Assembly: GCF_002884445.1 (NCBI RefSeq)
Contig: NZ_KZ614144.1
Coordinates: 5,355,212-5,419,211 of the forward strand
Source: Paenibacillus castaneae
GTDB taxonomy: Bacteria > Bacillota > Bacilli > Paenibacillales > Paenibacillaceae
DNA length: 64,000 nucleotides
Reading direction: 5' to 3'
Of the stretch, positions 44,198-53,434 are shown in pieces (positions within the stretch are counted from its first letter, which is position 1; each line of letters opens with the position of its first letter). The notes under the pieces were generated by a model. It did not search any database. It was not told the DNA's origin and saw nothing but the letters and a program-made list of their open reading frames with translations. Both the position numbers and the translations under genes were made by a program.

Positions 44198-44691
44198 CCC
44201 ATTGCTCCTATCTCGTTCAAAGCTTCGCACCACGCTGCGTATCGCTCTCCGATTCCTGTCAACTGTATACGTCTTGCTTCATCGCCAAGATGCTCGATAT
44301 ACAGCTCAAGCCGTTCCGTTGGCAGCAGTTCTTTAATTAAGCTTGCCCATTCCACAATCGTCACACCGTCACCATAGAAATAATCATCTAAACCAAGCTC
44401 ATCCGCTTCTTCAAGCGACAGCCGGTACACATCCATATGATAAAAGGGCAGCTCTTGCCCTTCGTATTCCTTAATTATTGTAAAAGTAGGACTATTCACA
44501 ATGCCCTGTACGCCAATTGCTGCTGCAAAGGCTTGCGAGAATCTTGTTTTGCCCGCACCAAGATCACCATCAAGCGCAAGCAATGTGCCCGGCTTCGCCC
44601 AAGCAGCCAGCTGCTGCGCCAAAGCGATTGTATCTTGTTCGGTTTGCGCCACCCAAATAGCTTGGCCTGCCTTCTCTTGCATATGCTTCAC
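44194..44691 (-). CDS. tsaE: tRNA threonylcarbamoyladenosine biosynthesis ATPase TsaE
   Basis: P-loop ATPase that supports turnover of the TsaBD complex. The 165 residues carry Walker A LDGDLGAGKTRFSQAFA (about 40-55), SPTFTIIKEYEG (switch I), YHMDVYRL and VTIVEWASLIKELLP (about 110), standard for TsaE. The first codon is probably the GTG at 44691, with ATG at 44682 as an alternative. It is coupled to tsaB by a 4-base overlap and follows thiL by about 20 bases. Confidence 0.95.
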   Translation of the reverse strand: MKHMQEKAGQAIWVAQTEQDTIALAQQLAAWAKPGTLLALDGDLGAGKTRFSQAFAAAIGVQGIVNSPTFTIIKEYEGQELPFYHMDVYRLSLEEADELGLDDYFYGDGVTIVEWASLIKELLPTERLELYIEHLGDEARRIQLTGIGERYAAWCEALNEIGAMG

Positions 44692-44711
44692 CCGCTTATT
44701 ACCAGAAGTAA

Positions 44712-45827
44712 TTACAAAAAATGATTATAACCTCGTTTTTGGAGCTTAATACGTCTTTCAAGATGTGGTTTTGTTCCGCTTGCCGCCGCAGTTCCCCCGC
44801 TGCTTATCAGCTTTACTTCAGCCTCTCCAGCCTCTGTTTCCCCAATAACAAAAAAAGGGATACCCTCTTGATGGAAAGCGATTCGAGCCGCTTCCGCATC
44901 CTCAGAAGCCATCGTGCCCAGCAAAATATAGTCTTCACCGCCGTACAATATCCACTCCAGCGGGTCTTCGCCTACTGCAGAAGCATAAGCTGCAAGGCTT
45001 CCGCTCTTTGGCAGCAGCTTCTCATGAAGGACGATCCGCAGGCCGGACGCTTCCGCTATTTCCCATGCTTCGCTTGCCAGTCCATCGCTGACATCATTCA
45101 AGGAGCGGCACGAGCCGCGTTCAAGCAGCAGCCGGCCTGCGCGCACAGATGGACTTGGTCGTTGATGCTCCCGGACAATCGCTTCGGCCTGAGCTTGCTC
45201 AATTCCGCTGCTGCTCGCAATAGCCGTGCATCTATCATCTCCAGCAGCCAGCTTCTCCTGCGCCAGCAAGGCGTGAAGCCCCGCCGCCGCCATTCCTGGG
45301 GCGCCGGTCACAAATACAGCATCGCCAGGCATAGCGCCTGAGCGACGCAGCTCACGCCCCGCTTCCACGGTTCCCGTCACCGTTACCGCGACAACCAAGT
45401 GCAGCGGCGACGATGTCGTATCGCCTCCTACAAGAGCAACCCCATAGCGCTCGGCGCACTCGTACAGCCCGTCGTACAGCCTTCGCATCCGCTCAGGCGT
45501 ATACGAGGGCGGCACGCTGACCGATACGAGCGCATGCAAGGGTACGCCTCCCATCGCGGCAATATCGCTAATGTTGGCGGCAAGCGCCTTGTAGCCGACA
45601 TCCTCGTCCCGCATCGTCGACTGCTTGAAATGGACCGTCTCCACCATCGTGTCGACCGTCATCAGCAGCCGCTTCGGCTCTGCTACGCCGTCCGCTGCCG
45701 CGGCCGGATCAACCACAGCAGTGTCATCGCCGATGCCGATGACAACCCCCCGCTGCCGCTGCTGCTCGCTTGATTTCCGCTCTGCTGTCCAGTGCCTAAT
45801 ACTTGCAAACTCGTCCAATGCGTTCAT
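44712..45827 (-). CDS. thiL: Thiamine-monophosphate kinase ThiL
   Basis: Phosphorylates thiamine monophosphate to the active diphosphate. The start is taken at MNALDEFASIRHW; upstream TTG and ATG codons in frame have no better ribosome binding site. Motifs: GIGDDTAVVDP (about 30), LMTVDTMVETVHF (about 60), NISDIAAMGGVPLHALVS, ALVGGDTTSSP, LNDVSDGLASEA and EWILYGGEDYILL, matching the PurM-like ATP-binding fold. At about 371 residues it is longer than the usual 320-330 owing to a middle insertion (about 190-230) and a longer C-terminus. First gene of the tsa operon. Confidence 0.95.
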   Translation of the reverse strand: MNALDEFASIRHWTAERKSSEQQRQRGVVIGIGDDTAVVDPAAAADGVAEPKRLLMTVDTMVETVHFKQSTMRDEDVGYKALAANISDIAAMGGVPLHALVSVSVPPSYTPERMRRLYDGLYECAERYGVALVGGDTTSSPLHLVVAVTVTGTVEAGRELRRSGAMPGDAVFVTGAPGMAAAGLHALLAQEKLAAGDDRCTAIASSSGIEQAQAEAIVREHQRPSPSVRAGRLLLERGSCRSLNDVSDGLASEAWEIAEASGLRIVLHEKLLPKSGSLAAYASAVGEDPLEWILYGGEDYILLGTMASEDAEAARIAFHQEGIPFFVIGETEAGEAEVKLISSGGTAAASGTKPHLERRIKLQKRGYNHFL

Positions 45828-45875
45828 CACCCTCATCTCGTGCAAGCAGTGAATACTTGCACACTACTATCATCA

Positions 45876-46757
45876 TTAGTGAATATCGCGTTTCTTAAAC
45901 CGTCCGCCCTTCACATCGTGAATATTGCCGACTGCGAGAAACGCGGCGGGATCAAGCTCATGGACGATGGACTTCATCTTGGCTTCCTCAAGCCTTGTAA
46001 TGACGCAGAAAATAACACGTTTACGGCCTCCTGTAAAACCGCCCTCGCCATGCAAATAAGTGACACCACGACCAAGGCGGTTCATAATAGCAGCACCGAT
46101 TTCCTTTGATTCCTCGCTGATAATCCAGACCGCCTTCGATTCATCGAAGCCGGCAATCGTAATATCAATCATTTTGAAAGCAATATAATACGCAATCAGC
46201 GAAAACATCGCCCGATCCCAGCCAAATACGAAGCCCGCGCTTCCTAGAATAAATACATTCAAAAACATAACCGTCTCGCCGACCGAGAACGGAATTCTTT
46301 TATTGAACACGATCGCTACAATCTCCGTCCCATCAAGCGAGCCGCCAAAGCGGATAACCATTCCGACACCAACCCCAAGAATAACGCCGCCAAATATTGC
46401 AGCGAGAAACGGTTCTACCGTAAGCGGATTTACCGGATGAAGCAGAAATGTGCCGATCGACATGACAGATACGCCGTAAAGCGTAGAAATGCTAAATGTT
46501 TTGCCGATTTGCTTATAGCCAAGAAATAAGAATGGAAGATTTAATAGAAATAGAAAGAGACCAAGCGGCACATTGGACAAATGGGATGCCATGATAGATA
46601 TGCCGACAATACCGCCATCAATAATATGATTGGGTACAAGAAATATTTCTAGTGCAACCGAAACTAGGACCGCTCCGAGCGTAATAAACAGCACTCTTCG
46701 CAGCACCTCGAGCCTTGATAGCTTGTGGTGCTGAAATGTTCCCATAAATGAATGCAC
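45876..46757 (-). CDS. YitT family membrane protein
   Basis: A 293-residue protein with five membrane helices (about 20-190; for example FITLGAVLVSVALEIFLVPN and IFGGVILGVGVGMVIRFGGS LDGTEI) and a C-terminal cytoplasmic DUF2179 domain (about 220-290: GVTYLHGEGGFTGG, VIFCVITRLE). The RFGGSLDGTEIVA motif is diagnostic. Function unknown in the family. It stands alone between the thiL operon and the HD-GYP gene. Confidence 0.93.
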   Translation of the reverse strand: MHSFMGTFQHHKLSRLEVLRRVLFITLGAVLVSVALEIFLVPNHIIDGGIVGISIMASHLSNVPLGLFLFLLNLPFLFLGYKQIGKTFSISTLYGVSVMSIGTFLLHPVNPLTVEPFLAAIFGGVILGVGVGMVIRFGGSLDGTEIVAIVFNKRIPFSVGETVMFLNVFILGSAGFVFGWDRAMFSLIAYYIAFKMIDITIAGFDESKAVWIISEESKEIGAAIMNRLGRGVTYLHGEGGFTGGRKRVIFCVITRLEEAKMKSIVHELDPAAFLAVGNIHDVKGGRFKKRDIH

Positions 46758-46830
46758 ATCCCCTATTTGGTCTATTTCTCATTATTTTACCTTAAACTCT
46801 CTTATATATAAAGCAACTCTGCTCGTAATA

Positions 46831-46886
46831 GAAAAAAAGAAGCCTTCCATAATCGCGACAAAACAGCCGCCGAAATGGAAGACCCG
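46831..46886 (-). terminator. Intrinsic terminator of the HD-GYP gene
   Basis: Minus strand GTCTTCCAT and ATGGAAGGC form a stem with a long loop, followed by TTCTTTTTTTC; located just after the stop codon at 46900. Confidence 0.65.
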
Positions 46887-46899
46887 TAGAAATTACAAT

Positions 46900-47982
46900 T
46901 TAAAGCTCTTTCACTATCGTAATATGCAGCTCGTCCTTTAGTTCAATTTCATAGGGCGACTGCGGCTGCGTTCCATCCTTCTCCATAATGATTCGTACGC
47001 GCGGACGATGCACGGCAAGCTCGGTATTCTCCGATACGACGCCTACCTGACCTGTACTGAGAAGAAGCGAGGTTGAAACCGGGTAAATCGAAATATGGCG
47101 GCAAAACAGCTTGATCAATTCCAAATCAAAATAAGTGCCTCCCGCTGCGAACAAAAACTCGATCGCTTCACTTGCCGAATAACGTTTGCGGTAAGGCCTT
47201 GGCGAAGTGAGCGCATCGAACGTATCCGCTATGCCAACAATTTGCGCATACATATGAATGTCATTTTCTTTCAACTTGCGCGGATAGCCTGAACCATTGA
47301 AGCGTTCATGATGCTGAAGCGCGCAGTGTGCAGAAACAATTGAAATATCATGATATTTCCGTAAAATATCGAAGCCCTCTTTGGGATGGGTTTGAATCAG
47401 ATCACGCTCCGCAAACGAAAGGCCTCCGGTATGCGCCAGCAGCTTAGGCGGGATTTTGGTCATGCCAATATCGAAGAGCAGCGCGCCAATGCCGAGCTCC
47501 TCCAGTTGATTTCGATTAAAGCCTTTTGCAATCCCCATAATTCCTGCGAGTACCGCGACATTGAACGAATGCTGAAATAAATAGCCATCCATCGCATGAA
47601 TACTCGTTAAATTGACAAGCATATTTGGTCTCGACGATAGATCCTGCATAATTTCTCCGAAAATCGCTCGAAAATTACGGCCCATATCAGGTGCAATGGT
47701 TCTGCCTTTTGACATCGTTTGGTCTTTGAATGAGCTCATTGTCTTAAAGATCGTATCGACTGATTTCTTTCTAGTCTCATCACGAATGGTGTCCTCTGGA
47801 ATGAGATCCAAAGTGTTTCCGTCCTCGATAAACAAAAAATCAAAGCCTAAATTTCTTAATCGATCAATATAACGATCATTCAGTTCAACCCCTTCTCCAA
47901 GAAGCACGTTTCCGTTTTCTTGAAAAATGGGCTTTGCCACCTTATCACCAGGCTTGACCAATTCAAGTTGTATTTTTCTCAT
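46900..47982 (-). CDS. HD-GYP domain protein with altered HD dyad
   Basis: A 360-residue protein: N-terminal domain (about 1-100, LVKPGDKVAKPIFQENGNVL), then an HD-GYP domain (about 125-300). HD-GYP proteins hydrolyse cyclic di-GMP. Conserved elements are HSFNVAVLAGIMG, QTHPKEGFDILRKY, HHERFNGSGYPRKL (GYP motif), and IADTFDALTSPRPYRKRYS. The metal-binding HD dyad, normally in LLHDIGK, reads LLFDIGM, so the His is Phe. This predicts weak or no phosphodiesterase activity, perhaps a c-di-GMP sensor. Not adjacent in operon with the GGDEF gene but only 120 bases away. Confidence 0.9.
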   Translation of the reverse strand: MRKIQLELVKPGDKVAKPIFQENGNVLLGEGVELNDRYIDRLRNLGFDFLFIEDGNTLDLIPEDTIRDETRKKSVDTIFKTMSSFKDQTMSKGRTIAPDMGRNFRAIFGEIMQDLSSRPNMLVNLTSIHAMDGYLFQHSFNVAVLAGIMGIAKGFNRNQLEELGIGALLFDIGMTKIPPKLLAHTGGLSFAERDLIQTHPKEGFDILRKYHDISIVSAHCALQHHERFNGSGYPRKLKENDIHMYAQIVGIADTFDALTSPRPYRKRYSASEAIEFLFAAGGTYFDLELIKLFCRHISIYPVSTSLLLSTGQVGVVSENTELAVHRPRVRIIMEKDGTQPQSPYEIELKDELHITIVKEL

Positions 47983-48078
47983 TAGATTTGTTCCCGCCTT
48001 TAATTTATAAAGCTAGTAGTCGGATACGTTCTATTTTATCAGAAGTATGTCGGACTTACTATGTAAGGAGCAGTAAAA

Positions 48079-48104
48079 AAAACCCGAACGCTCCCGTTCA
48101 GGCT
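48079..48104 (-). terminator. Intrinsic terminator of the GGDEF gene
   Basis: Minus strand CCTGAACG / CGTTCGGG (with wobbles) around GGAG, then TTTTTTTTA, directly after the stop codon at 48105. Confidence 0.8.
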
Positions 48105-49790
48105 TTAAGCTAATTTACGCTTCACGATCCGATTGCGCCCGCTATACTTGGCTTCATACAAAGCAGCGTCCGCTTGTGCAAGCAATTCTCTTAAGAAGGC
48201 TTTCGGGTTTGCAAGATCAGACGGCTCGAAATGCTCAATCGATATGACACCCATGCTGATCGTAACCGATATCGCACTCTCCCCAATGGCGGGGTACACT
48301 TCGTTTTGCTCAACCGCTTTCATAACCATGTCCGCAATAATGTCTGCTTGCTCCCGATTGGTATGGGGCAAATATACGGTAAACTCCTCACCGCCATAGC
48401 GCGCCAAAACATCGGTTAGACGAAGCTTGCTTCGCACCGCATCAACCGTACTGCACAGCACCTCATCACCAACTAAATGACCATATTGATCATTTATCGA
48501 TTTGAAATAATCCAAGTCAAATAAAAAAATAGAAAAAGGGATGCCATAGCGGATATTGGCAACGACCTCCTGTTCAAGCTGATGCAGCAAATAACGGCGG
48601 TTGAAACAGCCTGTCAGGCCATCCGTAATAGCCATATGCTCCAGCTTCTTATTCGCCTGGAACAGCTCGTCCTGCATGAGAAGCAAATCGCGATTTCGAT
48701 CCTGCAGCTGTTCATTCTGGATATTCGTTTCCTTCACCAGAAGCCGCAGCTCTGTCACATCCTGAAAGGTAAGCAGGCGCCCAACCAGTATTTTCCTCCC
48801 GTTGAGGATTGGGGCGGACTGTACGATGAAATGGCGGTATCGATCGGAATCAAGCGCAACCTCAAACTCCAGCTTCTCCAGCGGATGCTTGCGCAGCACT
48901 TCAAAAAAAGCCAAAAAGTCTTTTCCGGTGTCACCCTTGAACTGTGAAGCGATGACCGCAGGATTAAACTTATCACCGATCCGCAGTCTAATAAACGGCT
49001 TGATCGCTTTATTCACTTCAATAATAATATCATTCTCATCCAGTACAATCATGCCCATCGACATTGTGTTCATAACATCGCGCTGAACCGTTTGAATAAT
49101 GTCAAATACCTTATTTTTTCCAATCGCATAAACTAAATAAATACCTGCAAACGCCATGCCGACTGATATTAGCGGAATATAACGGGTAAGTAAATGAATA
49201 AGCAGCACGTTCATTATTAAATCTCCAGCAGAGAACAGCAGCAGAACCAAAATACCGGTCAATGCGGTCTTCACCAGCGTCCGCTGCCGGACAGACTCCT
49301 CGCCGTGCAGCTTGTACATCATAATAATAACGCAGACGATCATATAGGCTACCAATTGCGATATCATAAACCAATATAATGGACCATGCTGAAGCTGCTT
49401 AGCCTTATCAAGACTATCGTTAATGCTCAAAAACAGGCCATTAGGGTTAATCACAACTGATGCGACGGAAAGAATGGCAGGCGTAGATAAGAGGAATATC
49501 CTGCTCTTTCGGATGACATATGATTGTCCCGTAAGAAAAACAATAAACACAAACCAACCTACCCCAATCAGTGATAGGCCTACATATGAAACGGTTAAGT
49601 ATACTAGCTTATAGTTCGTCAAGGAAGTCGTCTGTGATAGAAATTGAAAAAGAGGCCAAATCATAAAAACCATATGGAGCAGTAAATAAATGCGGTGCAG
49701 TACGGTAATCGAGCTTGAAGCAAACACGTAAAAAAACAAGCCGAGCATCACTAGAAACATGCTGAAGTCTAGCCAGATCATCCATTCCAA
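48105..49790 (-). CDS. Diguanylate cyclase: 7TM sensor, PAS and GGDEF
   Basis: A 561-residue membrane enzyme expected to make cyclic di-GMP. Seven N-terminal helices (about 5-225) resemble the histidine-kinase-type 7TM region; a PAS-like domain (about 230-345, MSMGMIVLDENDIIIEVNKA) and a coiled coil (about 345-390) follow. GGDEF domain: ITDGLTGCFNRRYLLHQLEQ, IFLFDLDYFKSINDQYGHLV, and RYGGEEFTVYLP with an intact GGEEF active site. RLTD lies five residues before GGEEF, matching the RxxD inhibitory I-site, so product feedback is likely. Lies beside a HD-GYP protein. Confidence 0.93.
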   Translation of the reverse strand: MEWMIWLDFSMFLVMLGLFFYVFASSSITVLHRIYLLLHMVFMIWPLFQFLSQTTSLTNYKLVYLTVSYVGLSLIGVGWFVFIVFLTGQSYVIRKSRIFLLSTPAILSVASVVINPNGLFLSINDSLDKAKQLQHGPLYWFMISQLVAYMIVCVIIMMYKLHGEESVRQRTLVKTALTGILVLLLFSAGDLIMNVLLIHLLTRYIPLISVGMAFAGIYLVYAIGKNKVFDIIQTVQRDVMNTMSMGMIVLDENDIIIEVNKAIKPFIRLRIGDKFNPAVIASQFKGDTGKDFLAFFEVLRKHPLEKLEFEVALDSDRYRHFIVQSAPILNGRKILVGRLLTFQDVTELRLLVKETNIQNEQLQDRNRDLLLMQDELFQANKKLEHMAITDGLTGCFNRRYLLHQLEQEVVANIRYGIPFSIFLFDLDYFKSINDQYGHLVGDEVLCSTVDAVRSKLRLTDVLARYGGEEFTVYLPHTNREQADIIADMVMKAVEQNEVYPAIGESAISVTISMGVISIEHFEPSDLANPKAFLRELLAQADAALYEAKYSGRNRIVKRKLA

Positions 49791-49940
49791 TACGGTTCAC
49801 CCATCCATTTGAAAGCCATCTTCTTCCATTGTAACAAATGTTAAATCTATCGACAATTACCTATTTAAAAATACAAGCATAAACGTGCTTCTACTGTCAT
49901 GTTTAGCAGCAAAAGCACGTTTATGCCGTATATATTCCCC

Positions 49941-51125
49941 TTATTTCGAATGGTTAGGCCAGCGTTCAGCTAGCATATGCTCTAGCGAAGGTGAAATGTT
50001 CAGAAATTGACGGAATTGCTCGTATTGCTCCCACTTTTTCATAGAAGGCTTTTGCTGCTCCGAACGCACAGCCCGAATTAGCAAGTTTTTGGGCGTATGC
50101 TCTGGATCAACAAACTCCAGCATTTGCACTTTATAGCCAAGCACCTCAAGCAAAGTTCCTCGCGCAGCGTCCGTTGCCAGCGCAGCAAATCTTTCCTTTA
50201 GCAAGCCTTGGGAAAAAATCGGCGAAAGCGCGTCATTGCCGACTTGCCGGAAGAGCTCATGCTGGCAGCAAGGCACTGACATAATAACGGATGCTCCCCA
50301 ATTAACTGCCTTCGCAAGCGCCGCATCGGTAGCCGTGTCACATGCATGCAGCGTTACAACCATATCCGCCTCCTGCAGCTCCTCATAATCTGCGATATCG
50401 CCCACAAGAAATTGGAGCTTGTCATAGCCTAGCTTGTCCGCAAGCTTGGAACAGAACGCAATGACATCCGCCTTGAGATCCAGTCCGATAATATTAATTT
50501 TTCTCTGCTGCTCAACAGCAAGCAGATGATAGAGTGCAAAAGTTAAATATGATTTTCCACAGCCGAAATCAACAATGGTTAGCTCCCGATCAGTCGGCAG
50601 ATAGGCCAGCACATCCGTAACCATCTCTAGAAAACGATTGATTTGACGGTATTTGTCCTGCTTTTTCGCATGAACAAGACCATCCTGCGTCATTATGCCT
50701 AGCTCGACAAGGAATGGCGCAGCCTTGCCTTCCTCCAGAATACGCTGCTTCTGTCGATTATGCTGGAGGCTCGCTTTACGCGCTCCACCCGTAGGAGGCT
50801 TGGTTAATATAGCCGCTTTTCCTTTTTTGTTGAAAAGAAGCTGTACATCTGCTTCGGTTGTTTTCATAAGGGCTTGACGGTAATGCTGCTCGAGGAGGCT
50901 GATTAGTCGTTCTGCCGCCTGCTCCTCTGTTATATTCTCATGCGTCACCTTATTCGCAAAATGATATTCAAATTGATAATGCAGACCATTCTTAAGCTCT
51001 ATTGGCCGAACGATCGTCTTAGGAGACGCTTCGCCATCCTTGCGCCGCAGCTGGCTAAGTGTAGCCTGCAGCAGTTCTCCGCTCTCAATCCAGTTATTAA
51101 CGTCTTGCTGCCATTGTTCAATCAT
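49941..51125 (-). CDS. SAM-dependent methyltransferase (Methyltransf_32-like)
   Basis: A 394-residue protein with a non-catalytic N-terminal part (about 1-150) and a Rossmann methyltransferase domain: LTIVDFGCGKSYLTFALYHL (motif I, about 185), NIIGLDLKADVIAFC, ADMVVTLHACDTATDAALAK (about 265) and VIMSVPCCQHELFRQV (about 290). The DFGCGKSYLTFALYHLL and PCCQHEL motifs define a family often annotated only as methyltransferase; the target is unknown, with RNA suggested for relatives. It precedes a DUF6483 gene on the same strand (upstream). Confidence 0.87.
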   Translation of the reverse strand: MIEQWQQDVNNWIESGELLQATLSQLRRKDGEASPKTIVRPIELKNGLHYQFEYHFANKVTHENITEEQAAERLISLLEQHYRQALMKTTEADVQLLFNKKGKAAILTKPPTGGARKASLQHNRQKQRILEEGKAAPFLVELGIMTQDGLVHAKKQDKYRQINRFLEMVTDVLAYLPTDRELTIVDFGCGKSYLTFALYHLLAVEQQRKINIIGLDLKADVIAFCSKLADKLGYDKLQFLVGDIADYEELQEADMVVTLHACDTATDAALAKAVNWGASVIMSVPCCQHELFRQVGNDALSPIFSQGLLKERFAALATDAARGTLLEVLGYKVQMLEFVDPEHTPKNLLIRAVRSEQQKPSMKKWEQYEQFRQFLNISPSLEHMLAERWPNHSK

Positions 51126-51158
51126 GCTCTACCTTCATTTCTAAAAAGTTTTGTTAGG

Positions 51159-51803
51159 TCATGCCCCGAGTAGAGCCTGCAGCCCCTGCACGACTTCGTC
51201 GCGCGGCAATCCGCCTGCTTCTAAATCTTCATCACTATGAAGCAGCATCCGTTTATATATAGTTGCGGCGTCCGCAGCTTGAAGCATCTGGTCGTCCAGC
51301 AGCTCGTGCATCATATCCTCCGCAAGATTAAATTTCGCTTCTGCTTCATACCATTCCATTAACAGCCGTTTGGTTGATATAGGCAGCTCATACGGCTCAA
51401 GCTGCACCAGCAGCTCCTCAATTTGTCCGCGTGGTTCAATAATCGTTGGCTCGGCCCCAATAAGAGATAGACGAATAAATAGATGCAAAGCCTTTATATA
51501 AGCAGCGAAGCTCTCATCCTCTCGGTCAAGCTCGCCGCACAGCTCCGCTTCTTGCTTCATCAATACGGCAATTGCCCCCATATTATCGGTTTCAACAATC
51601 CCATTCGTCGTCATCACCTTCAACAGGTCCTCATCGGATAAGGAGCGAATCAGCTTGCTGCTTAAGCGAAACCGCTTATTCAACCAATCATCGATGACAA
51701 ACAGCGCTTCCTCTTGCTTGCGCTCGCGCTTCAAATTCATAATTTGCCCAACCGCTTCGGTCATTTGCTCTATCATTCTCATGAAATAATCGCGTTGAAA
51801 CAA
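51159..51803 (-). CDS. DUF6483 family protein
   Basis: A 214-residue cytosolic helical protein (MFQRDYFMRMIEQMTEAVGQ then IMNLKRERKQEEALFVIDDW) that resembles a tetratricopeptide-like fold; it matches the family I know as DUF6483 in Bacillales. Function unknown. It is 17 bases downstream of the alpha/beta hydrolase gene and 33 bases upstream of the methyltransferase, so these three genes are probably one operon. Confidence 0.8.
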   Translation of the reverse strand: MFQRDYFMRMIEQMTEAVGQIMNLKRERKQEEALFVIDDWLNKRFRLSSKLIRSLSDEDLLKVMTTNGIVETDNMGAIAVLMKQEAELCGELDREDESFAAYIKALHLFIRLSLIGAEPTIIEPRGQIEELLVQLEPYELPISTKRLLMEWYEAEAKFNLAEDMMHELLDDQMLQAADAATIYKRMLLHSDEDLEAGGLPRDEVVQGLQALLGA

Positions 51804-51820
51804 TGAGCTCCCCCCATATG

Positions 51821-52687
51821 CTACTGCTTGGATTTCACAAAGCTGACAATAGCTGCGGCCAATTCCTTCGGCTGCTCAATCATGCCCATATGAGCGGATT
51901 TTCTAAGCTCTTCTTTTATAGTGAGACCATTGCTGGCGGCAAATGTGCTTTCTTTGGCTACCACCTTGTCATTAGCTCCTGCAATAAGCAGAATCGGCAG
52001 GTCCGATTGCTCGATTACATGCTTGCGATTGGCACGTTCCTTCATTCCTCTTGCTGTTGCAATTGCACCCTGAAGCGCGGTTGCATAGCCGATTTCTTTA
52101 ATTCTCTCAACCGCCTCTGGCTCGGCTTCGAGATTATCCGGCGCAAACAGCTTCGGTATTAAACCGTCCACGAATGCCTGAACACCATTTTGCTGAAGTG
52201 CTTCCACTGCTTTGTCCCTATTTTGTTTCGCTGTGTCGCTGTCTTCGAGTGAAGTTGAATGAATAAGACCAAAGCCAGACAACTTCTTCGAATATTTCTC
52301 TGCAAATGCTAATGTAATGTATCCGCCTAAGGAATGACCAAGCAGCACCAAATTGTGAATTTGCAGCTTTATGAGCATTTCAGCAATATCCTCCGCATAC
52401 ATTTCCATCGTGTAGCTCTCGAAGACCGGCGCGCTGCTCCGTCCATGCCCGCGTAAATCAGGCGCGATGATGCGAACTGACTGCTCCAGATCGTCTATAA
52501 CACGTTCCCAGTAAGCGGAGCTTCCGCAGTAACCATGTAATAAAACAACGGTCTGCGTAATTCCGTCCTCAGCTCCCCCGTCGGGATGAGAATCATAGTA
52601 AGCGAGCTCTACACCGTTATTCAAAAACAGCTTCCGCTGTGCGATCGAGTAATTGTTCCGTTCGGTTTCTCTTGTCATCTTATGCAC
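51821..52687 (-). CDS. Alpha/beta hydrolase
   Basis: A 288-residue hydrolase of the epoxide-hydrolase/haloperoxidase type. Oxyanion-hole segment VVLLHGYCGSSAYWERV (about 45), DLRGHGRSSAP (about 75), nucleophile elbow VLLGHSLGGYITLAFA (Ser about 117), and a late catalytic His in KSAHMGMIEQP (about 268). No signal peptide. Substrate unknown. It begins 15 bases after the yyaC-like gene and continues into the DUF6483 gene. Confidence 0.9.
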   Translation of the reverse strand: MHKMTRETERNNYSIAQRKLFLNNGVELAYYDSHPDGGAEDGITQTVVLLHGYCGSSAYWERVIDDLEQSVRIIAPDLRGHGRSSAPVFESYTMEMYAEDIAEMLIKLQIHNLVLLGHSLGGYITLAFAEKYSKKLSGFGLIHSTSLEDSDTAKQNRDKAVEALQQNGVQAFVDGLIPKLFAPDNLEAEPEAVERIKEIGYATALQGAIATARGMKERANRKHVIEQSDLPILLIAGANDKVVAKESTFAASNGLTIKEELRKSAHMGMIEQPKELAAAIVSFVKSKQ

Positions 52688-52702
52688 TCTCCTTCTAACG
52701 CT

Positions 52703-53230
52703 TCAAATTGGCAAGCAGTATTTCTGAAGTGCCGATATGTCCTTGTGCTGGCTCCAAGCTTTGTTTATTGCGCCTGCTGTCTCTTTGGCCATTCCCATTA
52801 CGAGGTGAAGCGAGGTTGTTTGCAGCATCCAATAGGCTTTAGGTCCATTCGCGTTAACGACGCCTGCGATGCTATAATGTCCGATTTCCGGCAGTCTTCT
52901 GCCGATGGCTTTCCCAGGCTGCAGCGGCCCATCCGACACGAGGAAATGACCGACCGATTTGGGGCTGCCTAGACAGGCATCGATGGCAATCACGACAGCG
53001 TCCTCTTTAATCCCCTTCACTGCGTGCTCAACGGAGTGAGCATCACAGGGCTTCTCCAGCGTTCCAATAACCTCTGCCCAGCCTTGCTCTTGCAGCATTG
53101 TACCCACAATAGGACCAAAGGAATCACCGGTTGAGCGGTCTGTACCAATACAAACAAATACAATTCCACTGCGTTTCGGATGCGCAGCTGCAACCGATTC
53201 AAGAAATAACTCTAAGTTCGTTCTCTCCAC
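52703..53230 (-). CDS. yyaC: YyaC family spore protease-like protein
   Basis: A 175-residue sporulation protein related to germination protease Gpr/HybD folds. Motifs are IVFVCIGTDRSTGDSFGPIV (about 22) and VVIAIDACLGSPKSVGHFLV (about 75), which carry the acidic residues of the fold, and HYSIAGVVNANGPKAYWMLQ (about 118). YyaC is conserved in spore-formers and expressed in the forespore in Bacillus subtilis; its substrate is unknown. It supports an endospore-forming host. Confidence 0.9.
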   Translation of the reverse strand: MERTNLELFLESVAAAHPKRSGIVFVCIGTDRSTGDSFGPIVGTMLQEQGWAEVIGTLEKPCDAHSVEHAVKGIKEDAVVIAIDACLGSPKSVGHFLVSDGPLQPGKAIGRRLPEIGHYSIAGVVNANGPKAYWMLQTTSLHLVMGMAKETAGAINKAWSQHKDISALQKYCLPI

Positions 53231-53434
53231 TCGTTCCGTCGTCCCGCACCTGCCTATTTACATTATGTTTTGCCGTTAGTTCCTTCATTCAATTGTATCC
53301 AATTTTAAGGGCTTGTTCAATTTGTGGTCAGCGTTAATTGAAACATGGTACAATTGCTGCGAAGCATCTCGTTTAAATATGACATTGATTACGATGCCAG
53401 TTTGGATCGCTATCATTTTAGGAGGCATCCCCTG

